In this document: one piece after another, positions 45,468 to 57,457 of the stretch
Numbering within the stretch: position 1 is the stretch's first letter
How the letters are laid out: each line of letters starts with the position of its first letter
Assembly (NCBI GenBank): GCA_030144725.1
Contig: JASKMD010000031.1
Coordinates: forward strand, 10,834,229 to 10,898,228
Origin: Haematococcus lacustris
Lineage: Eukaryota > Chlorophyta > Chlorophyceae > Chlamydomonadales > Haematococcaceae
DNA length: 64,000 nt
Direction of reading: 5' to 3'
Notes under the pieces: generated by a model
Databases searched by the model: none
Told to the model about the DNA's origin: nothing
What the model saw: the letters and a program-made list of their open reading frames with translations, nothing else
Position numbers and translations under genes: made by a program

Positions 45468-47261
45468 TCAATTAGCACTCTGTGCCAGAACAACCTTCTG
45501 TTGCGAGCGCCTAAAAATGAGGAAGCCTACTACCGCAGCGCACAGTGCTCCCATACCCAAACCAACCCCTAAGCCCACCCCCAGCCGGGTGGACAGAGAA
45601 AGCTTACTGTCGTCAGAGCTGTCCGTGCCTACAGCCTGCAACGCACTCGAGGACGTAGTGGGCACCACCACTGCTGTGACAGTGATGTCCGAGGTTGACA
45701 CGGGTCCCAGGCTGGTGACGCCCAGCGCTGCCACGCCCTCTGTGTTGATGCGGGTCACCAGGCTCTGCACCTGGCTGGCCTGAGCGGCGGCGTTGGTGCC
45801 CGGGGGGAAGGTGATGAGGTAGTTGACAGGCATGGTGGTGCTGGCTTGCAGCAGGGCGCGTGTACGGCGACCACAGGTGGAGGCTGGCACTGAGCCCACC
45901 ACACTGACAGCTGACCCGGAGCTCCTCACCAGCTGGGCAGCCATGGCGGCAGCACTGTCATCGGCAAAGGCCCCACGAGCTGTGGCATTGCTGCACAGTG
46001 CGGCAAACACTGCAGGGCTGAGGACGTAGGCGAGCTGGGCTACGGCCTGGTTGTCAGCCACAACCAGGACGGGAGAGGGAGGGGGGGCTGGGGAGGGGAT
46101 GATGGAAGGGGTGGGTTTTGAAGTGTCAGGAGTGGCAGCCACGGCTCCAGGGGGTGAAGGGCTGGGCTTGTCCTGGGGGGATATTAGGGGAGGGAGAGCG
46201 GTGTTGGTTGCATTGTTGAAGGGGGGGAGGGTGGTGTTGGTTGCATTGTTGGAGGGAGGGAGGGTGGTGTTGGTTGCATTGTTGGAGGGAGGGAGGGTGG
46301 TGGAGTTGAGGGAACCGTTCATGGGTGCGTCCTGGAGCCTCTGTAGGTTTAGAAGCTGGGCAGTCACGGTGAGGTTGGCGCTGGGGATGAGGGCCAGGTA
46401 GTTGACGCCCAGGGCTGCCGTGCCCAGGGTGTTGACGCGGTTGACAAGGGCCAGCATGGGGAGGGTGGTGTTGGTGGTGTTGGCGGGGAAGGTCATGAGG
46501 AAGTTGACGGGCACAGTAGTGGTGTTGGCCTGCAGCAGGCTGCGTCTGCGGCGGCTGCAAGTTATGCCGGGCACTGCGCTGGCTACGCTGACATTGTAGC
46601 CCGTGGTGACCTGCAGCTGGGTGGCCACGGCTGTGGTGCAGTCATAAGCAAAGACGCTGAGGAGGCTATGGTTGCTGCACAGCATGGCAAAGTCAGATGG
46701 CTGCATCCCAAACACCAGCTGGGCGGCGGCTTGGTTTGCTGCCAGGACCAGGTTGGTAATGTTGCTGCCAGCTATGTTGCTGCCTCCAGGCATGCCACTG
46801 CTGCCCGGCGTCATGCTACTGTTGCCAACCACGGATGACAGTGACCTCAGCGACAGCGAGGGAGAAGAGGCAGTCAAAGGTAGTACCGGTGTCGGTGGTT
46901 TTGACGTGACTGTTGGTACTGGTACTGACTGTACTGGTTTGACCAAGTCGCCAGGAGCAAGTGCAGCTGGAGGGGTCGAGCGCAGGGCCAAAGGCGCGTG
47001 AAGGAGTGCTGGTTGTTGCTGGGCTCCTGCAGTCAAACAAGGTGCTTGCGAGCTAGTACAACACGGATGTATGTCTGCTTAGCAGGGCCCAAGTACTGTC
47101 GGCGAGCTGCCAGCGACAGCATTGGGACTGTTGCCGAAGGAAAAGGACAGGCATGCAAGTCCTGCCTAACAGATTGGACGCTTACCAACATAGGATGCCA
47201 GCACCAGACAGACACAGACTATAACTGGTGATGTCAGCGTTTGAAGCTGACATGCTGACAT
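45468..47261 (-). CDS. Secreted single-pass membrane protein with two modules (copy B of gene 4)
   Basis: Exons 47186-47261 and 45468-47026; the encoded 544 residues are identical to those of gene 4, as are the intron and flanks. Domain order: signal peptide, Pro/Val stretch, module A, Asn-rich sequon repeats, module B, transmembrane helix, basic tail. Absolute identity, including introns, means it is either a very recent duplicate or the same gene assembled twice. Confidence 0.85.
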
Positions 47262-47367
47262 TGTAATCGCTGGTAGCGATGCTTAGTTTGAAGCTCTAGG
47301 TGTCGGTGCAATCCAAGCGCTGTGGGAGCCTGATACAGAAACTGTTAGGAAGGCGAGCAAGTATGCT

Positions 47368-47375
47368 CTATATAG
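47368..47375 (-). promoter_or_regulatory. TATA-like box, copy B
   Basis: CTATATAG, 107 bases upstream of the start codon at 47261. Confidence 0.45.
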
Positions 47376-48521
47376 CACCCCCCCGCGTCCTAACGAGAAC
47401 TCCGGAACCATGCAAGCGTGCAACAGATTCCGAAATGGTTGTTTTCGCTCACGATGTTTGACGATGTGCTCATTCGCATAAGCTGTGGGGCTAGCTCGAG
47501 CCGTGTGGGAAGCGAAGTGGGAAGCGAAGCAGCGAGACAAGCGGGGTGCCAATGCTGGTTTGGATGCTTGCATCATATGCACATACTACACGTGTGAATA
47601 GCTCTTGACCCTCAACGTGATCTGGGATCCATTTTATTCCAAAGCGCCTCACATTATGCCTCCGTAGCTTGAAGTGTGTGTCTTGATTTGCCAGTATCTT
47701 GGCTGAGGCAATGGCTGGCACCAGGTGTGGAGCCATGGACACAACAAAGCAGGGAGGGTGTGAGCTACATGGTAGCTGCCTGCTGGGCAGCAGTGTACCC
47801 TACCCCAGCCTCCCATGCCTTCTCACCTCACCTCCTTCTTTGCCCCATTGCCCTGACCCTGCTAACTGCTGCTGCTGCCTTCAGCTCAACTCAGCATGGT
47901 GCCTGCCGGTTCACGCACCGGCTTCATTTATACAATCTCTGTCAGTGAATGCCGCCGCCACTGCCGCCGCCGCTGCAACTGCCGCTGATGCTGATGCATG
48001 CTCAAATTACTCCACACGATCTCCGTTGACCGGTCGCACAGGCGCTTGCTCTGTAACTTGTATGCCTTGCTACCAGGGCGGCACAGGGCCTTGTGGCAAG
48101 GCCACCAGCACAGCTCTAAGGCTGAGGGCTCACAGTCATCAGGCTGGGGCTGGCCCAGCTGCTGCTGTAGCTCCAGCTCATGGCCATTCACAGCTGGGGC
48201 CTGTAGCGCTGCCGTGTGCCACTGCAACGCTGTTGATGAAGACCACCACCTGCTTGACCCAGTGGTGGCACTCCATGGACAGGGCCTCAGCCTCCTCCAG
48301 GATATGCACGGCACACTCAGGGCACACAAGGCAGTCTGCACCCACTCCCATTTCATGCACTGGCCACACAAGGCGGGGTGGTCTCAGCAGGTAACATAGC
48401 TGGTCAGTTGACATAGTGCATGCAACGCCAGCAGGACTGTCACTGAGCTTCTCACATACACCAAGTACATGTAGTGAATCAACATGCATCACGCGCTAAT
48501 CAGGATAGAGGATCTTTTCAG

Positions 48522-48826
48522 GCCCCGCCCCGCCCCGCCCCGCCCCGCCCCGCCCCGCCCCGCCCCGCCCCGCCCCGCCCCGCCCCGCCCCGCCCCGCCC
48601 CGCCCCGCCCCGCCCCGCCCCGCCCCGCCCCGCCCCGCCCCGCCCCGCCCCGCCCCGCCCCGCCCCGCCCCGCCCCGCCCCGCCCCGCCCCGCCCCGCCC
48701 CGCCCCGCCCCGCCCCGCCCCGCCCCGCCCCGCCCCGCCCCGCCCCGCCCCGCCCCGCCCCGCCCCGCCCCGCCCCGCCCCGCCCCGCCCCGCCCCGCCC
48801 CGCCCCGCCCCGCCCCGCCCCGCCCT
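48522..48826. repeat. (CCCCG)n array, about 305 bp (copy B)
   Basis: About 61 pure units, two more than in copy A. Confidence 0.97.
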
Positions 48827-49103
48827 AACCTAGCTCACACAAGATGGCTGCGTATCATAAAGCGTGCAGTGTGCAAATACGTATGTAGCATGTCCTGTTG
48901 CGACATGCATCACCTCCCTTCATGTCTTGCCCGTCACATTGTTCAGACACTCATCTATCATCGCTCGCACACATTATCTCGCATTGTTCTGGCAACCATT
49001 CAACAGCGCTCATACAAACGGAACATGCCACATTTGATGACCTCCTGTGGAAGGTGTGATAATTGCTCTGTGTGTTTGCGTAATACATGCGGTGTGCGGC
49101 ATG

Positions 49104-49108
49104 TTACA
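49104..49108 (-). terminator. Candidate TGTAA polyadenylation signal of UTP10
   Basis: TGTAA on the minus strand, about 180 bases downstream of the UTP10 stop codon. TGTAA is the usual poly(A) signal of chlorophycean algae; its use here is inferred. Confidence 0.5.
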
Positions 49109-49286
49109 GTCACAACTTGTTGACCAAGTAAGTGTAGGGCACTTCAGCAAAACAGCAACTACACGTTCGTTACTTCCATTTCGCCTCTATACCCATGCTT
49201 AAGTTGCCCCAATCTACCGCCACAACACGCCTCCACAAACAAGTCAAGAGTGCCGTCAGCTGAGGCGGACAACACACACAAGCCCT

Positions 49287-52200
49287 TCATATTTTCAAGT
49301 ACTGATCCAGTTTCTCGCCGCTGACCTCCTCCAACTGCCGCATGACGTCCTGGGCCCGAGACTCTACTGCCACCTCGGGGTGGGCCAGCAGCTCGGACAG
49401 GAACGGGATCGTCTGCAGCCACGCACCAGCCACACCACTATGAGGGCCTGGGGAGTCGAGCCAATCTGGCGACTCTTCGTCATGGATAATGTCACTGATA
49501 GTAATATATGGATTGTGTGTAACCCGATAGGGTTGAAGCAGCCACCTGCATGGGGCACGACGGCACGGCACGGCATGGTCCTGCCCAGCAGGAGTTCGTG
49601 ACCTCCTAGGTTCGAATCCCACGCACCTCGGGCAGCAGCACCAGGTACTCTTCCCGCAGCCGCTCCACCAGGTGCGCAACTACCTCCAAAGCTAAGCAGC
49701 AGCTGCGAGGCGAGCCACTGCGCGTCGTCATGAGCACCTGCGGCCCAGCCAAACCAAACCAACTGAATGACCCATCCTAGCTGCATGAAGGAGTTGGGGC
49801 GTCCTTGAGGATATGACAGCGCTGCAACATACTAGCGCTTAACAGGCACCTTGCAGTTTTGAGGCCAATTTGCAGGATAATCACAATCTAGGATTTACTA
49901 CTTTCTGTATCAGAGGATGAGTGATGAGTAGTTGGGTGAGTAAGAGTGGGCTGATCAGGGTGGGTATGGCTCAGCCCCCGCACACAAACCCTTTTACCTG
50001 CCGGTTCAAGGGCTTCCAGTGCTCATCAGAGTTGGCAGCCACCGCCAACTGCACGAGCACTGCCACCGTTGCCGTGCCATACACATCCTTTGGGGTGCGC
50101 TTGCCGAGCTTCACGCTTGCATCCAGGTCTAGAGCAGCGCATTGTTGCGCAACTGCTGCTGTGCACGGCCCTGGTGTCGGGGCCACCAGCAACTGAGCCA
50201 CCAGGGGCGGCAGCAGGCGGGCCACCTTGTCCCCATCCACAAAGCCCACGGTGTCGTACAGGAAGCAGCGGTGCAGCGCCCGCAGCACTTTGCCACGCAG
50301 CACCCAGGCCTCCGCCTCCCGCAACACCTCTCCTGCCGCTCCTGCTTCCTCCCCTGTCGCCTGCTGCTGCTGGCCAGGGGTGGAGGCAGCAGCAAGGGCT
50401 GTGCTGCCAACCTCGCCCTTCTTCTGCTTCTTGCGCTTGGGTGTCTTGCCGCCTGCAGCACCGCCCACCTGGCCGGCTGGCTGGGTGAGGCTGCTCACGA
50501 CCAGGTCCAGGAGGTACTTGAAGTAGGGCACCAGCACACTGCGCAGCTTGTCAGCCAGCCCACACACCACTGTGAAGAGTGTGATCACACGGCTCTGCTG
50601 TTCAGCACGGCCCCTGCTGCTAGCAGCTGTGCCTTCAGCAGCACCCAGCTGCCCTGCTGCCGGCACTGTGGTGGCCCAGTCCAAGAGCCGCAAGAACAGC
50701 GGCTTGAACTTGACCTCGTTCAGCTTGAGGGTGAGGGACACCAGGGCGGTCACGGCTGCCTGCTCTGCCTCGTGCTCATGATCGAGAAGGGCGGGCGGGG
50801 CGGTGGCGCGCACGTCCAAGGCACGCAGCAGGAATGCAAACATAGACTCATAGTGGGAGGCAGCTACCGCAGGGGACATGGCTTGGGCCACATCTGCCAC
50901 CATGCTCAGCAGCGCTCTGAGGGGCTGCAAGCCAGCGCCAATGGCGAGGGGCAGGGAGTCGAACAGGGGGCCCAGCAGCTGTCTGGGTGGGATCTTGGCG
51001 ATGAGTTTGCTGCATGCGCCAGCAGCCAGGCGGGAGCAGGAGGGCGTGGAGGTGGAGTGCATGGCGGGGTGCAGCAGCAGCTGCAGGATGGCCGGGAGGT
51101 AGGGTGACAGGAAGGGACCGAGGTGCTGGATCAGGCTGTCGAGTGCAGTGAGGACGGCAGAGGCCTCGAGACTCAGTGCCTCCTCCACTGCGGCTGGAGG
51201 TGAAGTACGGCCAGCAGAGACACCTGGGGTGGCCGCTGCAGTGGCAAGCTGCTGCTGCTCCTGCTGCTGCTGCAAGCTGTTTGCACATGCCTGACCCGCA
51301 GCCAGGACTGCCTGAATGGCTTGCGGCAGCACTGGCAGCATTAATGCGCCACAGGCCGTTGCAGTGGCAGCGATGGCCGCCATCACGCTGCCCCTCACAA
51401 CGGAGTGGGATGAGGTGGATAGGGTGGAGAGCACGAGGGGCAGGGTGGCCAGGAGGGGCTGGGGCTTGTAGCTGCCACACGCATCAGCGACGTGGGCGAA
51501 TGCCGTGACCATGGCTTGCTGGGCCAGTGGGGAGGGGCTGGAGGGAGGGGGTGTGGCTGTGGTAGCTGCAGGGTCATGCTGGGGAGGGGCTGAGCAGGAG
51601 CGATTCACCACTGGGCAGATCTGCGGAGCAGTATGGCACACCCACAATAGTAGTAAAACCTGGACATGGCCTGCTTTCATATTGAGCTGTTCATATTGAG
51701 CTGTTAACGTTGAGTAGCTTGAGATGCAAGCACAGCAAGCAAGCATCGGGACAGAGGGCAGAGGGATGGGATGGTAACAAAGCTGATCAAGCATGGCTTC
51801 AATCAGTCAATCAATCTTCCATGCAGTAAACTGGCAAGCTAGGCAGGCAGGCAGGACTTGGATTGACAGGCGACAGAACAGACTCTGGCCCTCTCATACC
51901 TGTAGAGCCGCCTCCACCAGCTGGTCAACGGCAAGAGCCCTGGCTGCCTTGGGCACGCGAGGGGAGGTCTGAAGTGCTTCCAGCTCGTGGGGCAGCTGCG
52001 TCGCCTTGTCAGCAAAGAGGCGCAGGGCACGGCGCTGCACTGCGTCCCCAGCACCAGACGCCAGCTGTAGCAGGGCCTGCGGCAGGGCCGGGGCGTGCAG
52101 GTCAGGGGCATGCAAGTCAGGGGCATGTAAGTCAGGGGCATGCAGGGCAAAAGAAGGCATCAAGGCCGCCTCAGCCCTCTACCCTTGCCCTTGACCACCT

Positions 52201-55200
52201 CAGTCATCAAGGCGTGGCCTGCTTGCAGAGCTCACCCGCAGGTAGTCAGCAGAGGAAAGGACGCCCTGCAGCGCCTCCAGCAAGCAGTACAGCCCCTGGA
52301 TTGCCGTAGCCACTGCACGCGCCCTGACAAAGCCACTGCCTGTTGCCTCCAGTCCTGGCGCAGCCCCAGCCCCCTTTGCCGCCGCTGCTGCTGCTGCTGC
52401 TGCTGCTGCCTCTGTCCCACCTACGCTGCCTGCCTTGCCAGTCTTCCTGCTCCTCGCCTTCTTGCCGCGTTTGGCTGGGGTGGGTGCATCTGGCGCCAGC
52501 TGCTGCTTAGCTACCAGGTGCATGACCTGGCCCAGCGCCTGGGACATGAGCTGCTGGCAGCTGGCCTGCAGCTCAGCATCGTCCGGGGCGCTGAGCCGCT
52601 GGGCAGCAGACGTCACAGAGGGGCTCTGCACAGATGCACAGCAGTATTTTTCTTGGTATTATACATAGCCGACCTGGCCTGTCTACCCCCACCTGGTCCC
52701 AGGGGTGTCCCCTCACACCTCACACCAACCACCTCACACCTCACACCAACTACCCCGGCTGTGCTTGCAGTTAAGGCAGGTGCTTTGCTTTGCTTTGCTT
52801 TGCTTTGCTTTGCTTTGCTTTGCTTTGCTTTGCTTTGCTGTAGCCGCCCAGCCAGCCAGCCAGTGCTGAGCAAGAGCAGCCTGATGTCTGACCTAGTAAG
52901 GCCAAGTTCAATGTCTTGGCCTGACCCCTGCCGGTGTGGTTGCCGAGCCTCTGCCCTGAGCCCTTGCCTTGAGCTGGGCGGTGACGAAGGCGACTGCTAG
53001 GCGCGGCACAGCGGTCCAGGCCTGGCCCCCTGCTGACATCACCGCTGCGGGAAGCAGCGACGCCAGGCAGCGAAGGCGAGCAGCCACGGGCGCCTGTACT
53101 CCAGTTGGCAGCAGGGCGGCAGGGCAGCAAGGGGGGATGGCAGCAGGGCGGCAGGGCAGCAAGGGGGGATGGCAGCAGGGCGGCAGGGCAGCAAGGGGGG
53201 ATGGCAGCAGGGCGGCAGGGCAGCAAGGGGGGATGGCAGCAGAGCGGCAGGGCAGCAAGGGGGGATGGCAGCAGAGCGGCAGGGCAGCAAGGGGGGATGG
53301 CAGCAGGGCAGCAGGGCGGCAAGGGGGGATGGCAGCAGGGCGGCAGGGCAGCAAGGGGGGATGGCAGCAGGGCGGCAGGGCAGCAAGGGGGGATGGCAGC
53401 AGGGCGGCAGGGCAGCAAGGGGGGATGGCAGCAGGGCGGCAGGGCGGCAGGGCAGCAAGGGGGGATGGCAGCAGGGCGGCAGGGCAGCAAGGGGGGATGG
53501 CAGCAGAGCGGCAGGGCAGCAAGGGGGGATGGCAGCAGAGCGGCAGGGCAGCAAGGGGGGATGGCAGCAGAGCGGCAGGGCAGCAAGGGGGGATGGCAGC
53601 AGAGCGGCAGGGCAGCAAGGGGGGATGGCAGCAGAGCGGCAGGGCAGCAAGGGGGGATGGCAGCAGGGCGGCAGGGCAGCAAGGGGGGATGGCAGCAGGG
53701 CAGCAGGGCAGCAAGGGGGGATGGCAGCAGGGCGGCAGGGCAGCAAGGGGGGATGGCAGCAGAGCGGCAGGGCAGCAAGGGGGGATGGCAGCAGAGCGGC
53801 AGGGCAGCAAGGGGGGATGGCAGCAGAGCGGCAGGGCAGCAAGGGGGGATGGCAGCAGAGCGGCAGGGCAGCAAGGGGGGATGGCAGCAGGGCGGCAGGG
53901 CAGCAAGGGGGGATGGCAGCAGGGCAGCAGGGCAGCAAGGGGGGATGGCAGCAGGGCGACAAGGCAGTAACTCAGGCAAGTGAGCGCAGTTACTTCAGCC
54001 AAGCCGTAGTAGGCAGTGGGAGGAAGGGTGAGAATGTAGGTGGGGGCGACATTCCCAATGTGGGTGAGGGTGAGGGTGGAGAGAGGGAGAGTGGGTTGGG
54101 TTGAGCAGGGCAGCAGGGCAGGCGGTTGGAAGGGAGTCAGCTGCAGGCCCGAGCCCAGAAGCTCTGAGAGCCCTTGGGATTGCAGCGGGGGCAGCAGTGG
54201 CACCGGGGCATGTGACGCAAAGCATTGAAAAGGCAATGGCAGGAGTCACGGGTCCAAGCAAACGTGGGTACCTCGTGCCCTGTGGTGATGCCATGGCTAC
54301 CATCAGCCTAAGGTTAGGAATGCATCATCATCATCACCCACTACCATACCCCCACCACTGCACAGCCAACACAGTGCAGGCTAACAAAAATGTTGGGGAG
54401 CGGTGGGGGGGAGCGGCGGGGGGGACTCGTAGGAAGATGGGTGACACAGCCTCTCCCAGCCCAGCCTCTCCCCCCACCCCTCTCCCCTTCCCCCTCCGCC
54501 TGTTCTTCCATCCCCCCTCCCCTCCCCTCCTCTTGTTCATCCATCTGCCTGTTGTGGGTCAGGCCAAGGCCATCCGCTTTCCTTGCTTAGGGTGATATGT
54601 GACTTCGGCGTACTTAGCCTCCCTTCCCCTGCCCTCCCCCTCCCCCTCACCTTCAGAACAAGCTGGTCCATCAGGTCCAGTATACCCTGGGATGCACCTA
54701 CGCCCCTCCCCCTCCCTCCCTTACCCAGCACCTCACCCAGTGCCTCCCCCTCCCCCTCCCCCTCTCCCCCCTCCTCCTCCTCCTCCTCCTCCTCCTCCAC
54801 CCCCTCCACCCCTTCTATCCCCTTGGGCGACGCCAGGCCTTTCCCAAGATTGGCAGCCGCTACAGCTTGCACCATCTCCAGTAGGGCCGCTGTCAGGCCA
54901 TCTTCCAGGGGCGCAGCCTCCAGCAGGGCAGTGCACAGGCTCAGCCGCCGGTGAGGGGGCAGGCTGTGCAGGGCGCCCACCACCTGCTGCCAGAGGGGAC
55001 CGAGGTCACCCCCATGGGCTGGGGAGGACAGCCAGGCGGGCACCACAGCGGCCAGGGCTGAGGCAGCCACTGCGTGGGAGGCTGAGTCCAGGGAGGTGGT
55101 GGCAGCAGCGGCATGCACCAGGGTCAGCACCTGGGGGCAGGGGGGGCGGGGGACGGGCTATGGAGGGGACAGATGGAGGGGGGGAGGCAGTACGCGGTGG

Positions 55201-55815
55201 CAGGGGGGTTGGGGGGAGGTGGCAGCGAGGGGCAGAGATGGCGAGGGGGACCCTCACCCTTCACCCACTCCCTCCTGAGCACCCACCCTTGTCCTACAGA
55301 CTGCAGTATGCACCAGCATAGCCACACCAGGTTCTCCCAGCCACCTGACCTTCCCCCGCACCCCTGCTGCCCGCCAGGCTTCCCCTCCACCGCCCAGCCC
55401 AGGGGCCGGGAGGGAGGGGGAGGGAGGGGCCTGTCCACCTGGTGATGAGGGTGAGGGGTGAGGGGTGAGGGGTGAGGGGTGAGGGGTGAGGGGTGAGGGG
55501 TGAGGGGTGAGGGGTGAGGGGTGAGGGGTGAGGGTGAGGGTGAGGGAGGGGCCTGCCCGGCTGCCCACCTGGAGGACATGCTCCAAGGCCCGCTCTGGAG
55601 CAGCCCTTGCCAGCACTGTGAGCAGCGCCAGCGCCGCGTTGCGCACCGCAGCATCAGGAGCCTGCTGCGCCACCCCCACCACCAGGCCCATGTCAAACGC
55701 TGCAAGGGACAGCTGAGCAGCAAGGGCCAGGGCGGTGCCTGCCGCCTCCCGCGTATCAGCAGCGGGCAAGGCCGCTGAACTTGCTGAGGGCACAGGAGGC
55801 TGTGCAAGCTGGGTT

Positions 55816-55850
<35 letters not shown>

Positions 55851-56343
55851 ACCCGAGCTGGCTGCTGCCTGGGCAGCCAGATGCTCCAGCAGGGCCAGCA
55901 GCAGCTGGGCTATGTAGCCGGTGGACAGCAGCCAGCTGGGTGGGGTGGAGGGGAGGGCAGTGGCAGTGCTGGGGGGGACAAGGGGAGGGTCGGGGTCAGT
56001 GGCAGGGTCCAGGGCCTGGTGCTGGGTCAGGGGCGTGAGAATGGGCTTCAGGGCGCGCAGCAGCTGCTGAGCCTCACCCACCACCTGGGTTGCACCTACA
56101 CACAAGGCAAGCAGCACATGCTGCAGTGTACATCACACTGATCACACCATCACACCAGTCACATAGATCACACAATTGCCATCGCCATCGCCCCACTCAG
56201 CCACTCCCAGCCCTATCCCCGCACTAACCACTCCCGACCCCCACCCACCCACCAGAGTCTAGACGCTTCCACTGCAGCACCTCCAGAACCAGCACCGCCA
56301 GCTCCACACTACCCAGCCCTGCTGCAGCTGGCTGCTGGGCTGT

Positions 56344-56381
<38 letters not shown>

Positions 56382-57423
56382 TCCCCCCCGCCCCCACCCC
56401 CTCATCACCCAGCGCGCCCAACCCTTCACCTCCAACCACCTTGCCCTTCCGCCTCTTCTTCCCCGCCCCCACGTCACCCCCAGCTGCAGCCAGCACTGCT
56501 GACTCAGCTTGAGCCTTGGCGCCAGCCGCAGCCCCAGCCCCTGCTGCTGCAGCCACGGCTTCCACCTCCACAGCGGCAGACCTCAAGACTGGGGCGACCA
56601 GAGGTGAGGCCAGGGGCAGCAGCTCCAAGGTGTTGCGGGCAGCAGCGCGGCAGGCGGGGTCAGGATCGCCTGAAGCACCTCTGGCCAGGGCAAAGAACAG
56701 GGCTGCGGGCACTGCACCTGCCCCACTTTCCCCGTCGGCCCTCGTGGCAGCGGGTGCAGGGCCACTGCCAGCGCTGCCTGCAGGACCCTGCCCTGGCTTG
56801 GCCCCAGCTCCCTTGGTTGGTTGAGGCCCGGTTGCTGTGCAGCTGGAGCAGGGGAGGGTGAGGGAGGTTGAGGTGGGAGGGCCAGGGGTGGTGTGGGCGG
56901 CCGCTAGGTGAGCCGCATGCTGGCCCAGCAGCTGGCAGGCCTCCAGGCGCAGCGGGGCGGTGCTGCGGAACCACGCGCCGCCACCCCCTGCCCTGCCACC
57001 TGCTGGGGTCGTCGGCAGGGTTGAGGGCGTGGAGGTGGCAGCAGAGGGGAGGGTGTGAGAGGGGTCGGTGCGGCTGGTCTGGAGCAGTGACCTGGTGGCT
57101 GGGGGTGCCCCGGGGCTGCTAGGCTGGCTGGCAAGCACGGCTTGCAGCAGCGCCATGGCCTCGGCGCTGAGAGGCTGGCTTGACTCCGGCTGGTCAACCT
57201 GGGCCAGCCCGCCGTACAGGCATTGCAGCAGCTGCTGCCCAACGTGCTGCTCAGTGGGTGTGAGGGGGCAGGGGGCGTGCTTGATGACCAGTGCCCTCAG
57301 CAACACACACCCTGGCCTTGCCATGAAGTGGCTGACAGGCCTTGACACTGCAGCTGCCCCACCACTAGGGTTCCGGGGCTGCGTGTGTCCGCCCTGGTCC
57401 TGTACCCCGAGCGGGCCCCTCTC

Positions 57424-57457
<34 letters not shown>

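Larger units (their letters stand above)
36501..52690. repeat. Copy B of the 16.2 kb near-identical duplication (right of the gap)
   Basis: Starts at the base equivalent to 19819 and stays collinear with copy A to its end at 36000. Copy B is the one joined to the upstream UTP10 exons. Spacers not listed separately (37592-38639, 41230-41739, 42928-43616, 44052-45467, 47262-48521, 48827-49286) are as in copy A. Confidence 0.93.
52626..54650 (-). other. UTP10: Large UTP10 intron packed with tandem repeats
   Basis: Lies between phase-0 exons 54651-55130 and 52236-52625. Holds a TTTGC array, a 32-bp minisatellite and a pyrimidine-rich stretch (54460-54545). Copy A, as far as sequenced, diverges from it just inside this intron. 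Confidence 0.75.

Noticed and set aside
49581..49630. Possible tRNA: GGTTCGAATCC (B-box) with a 5-bp hairpin just before it; also at about 32920
   Set aside because: The A-box-like word is only about 20 bases upstream, the T-stem and acceptor stem do not pair, and it lies inside a UTP10 intron. At most a decayed tRNA-derived SINE piece.
52771..54236. Several 290-440-residue Cys/Pro or Gln/Gly-rich frames on both strands
   Set aside because: They are translations of the 32-bp minisatellite inside a UTP10 intron.
55450..55550. Interstitial telomeric repeat
   Set aside because: The unit TGAGGGG is not TTTAGGG or TTTTAGGG; it is better seen as an intronic heptamer microsatellite.
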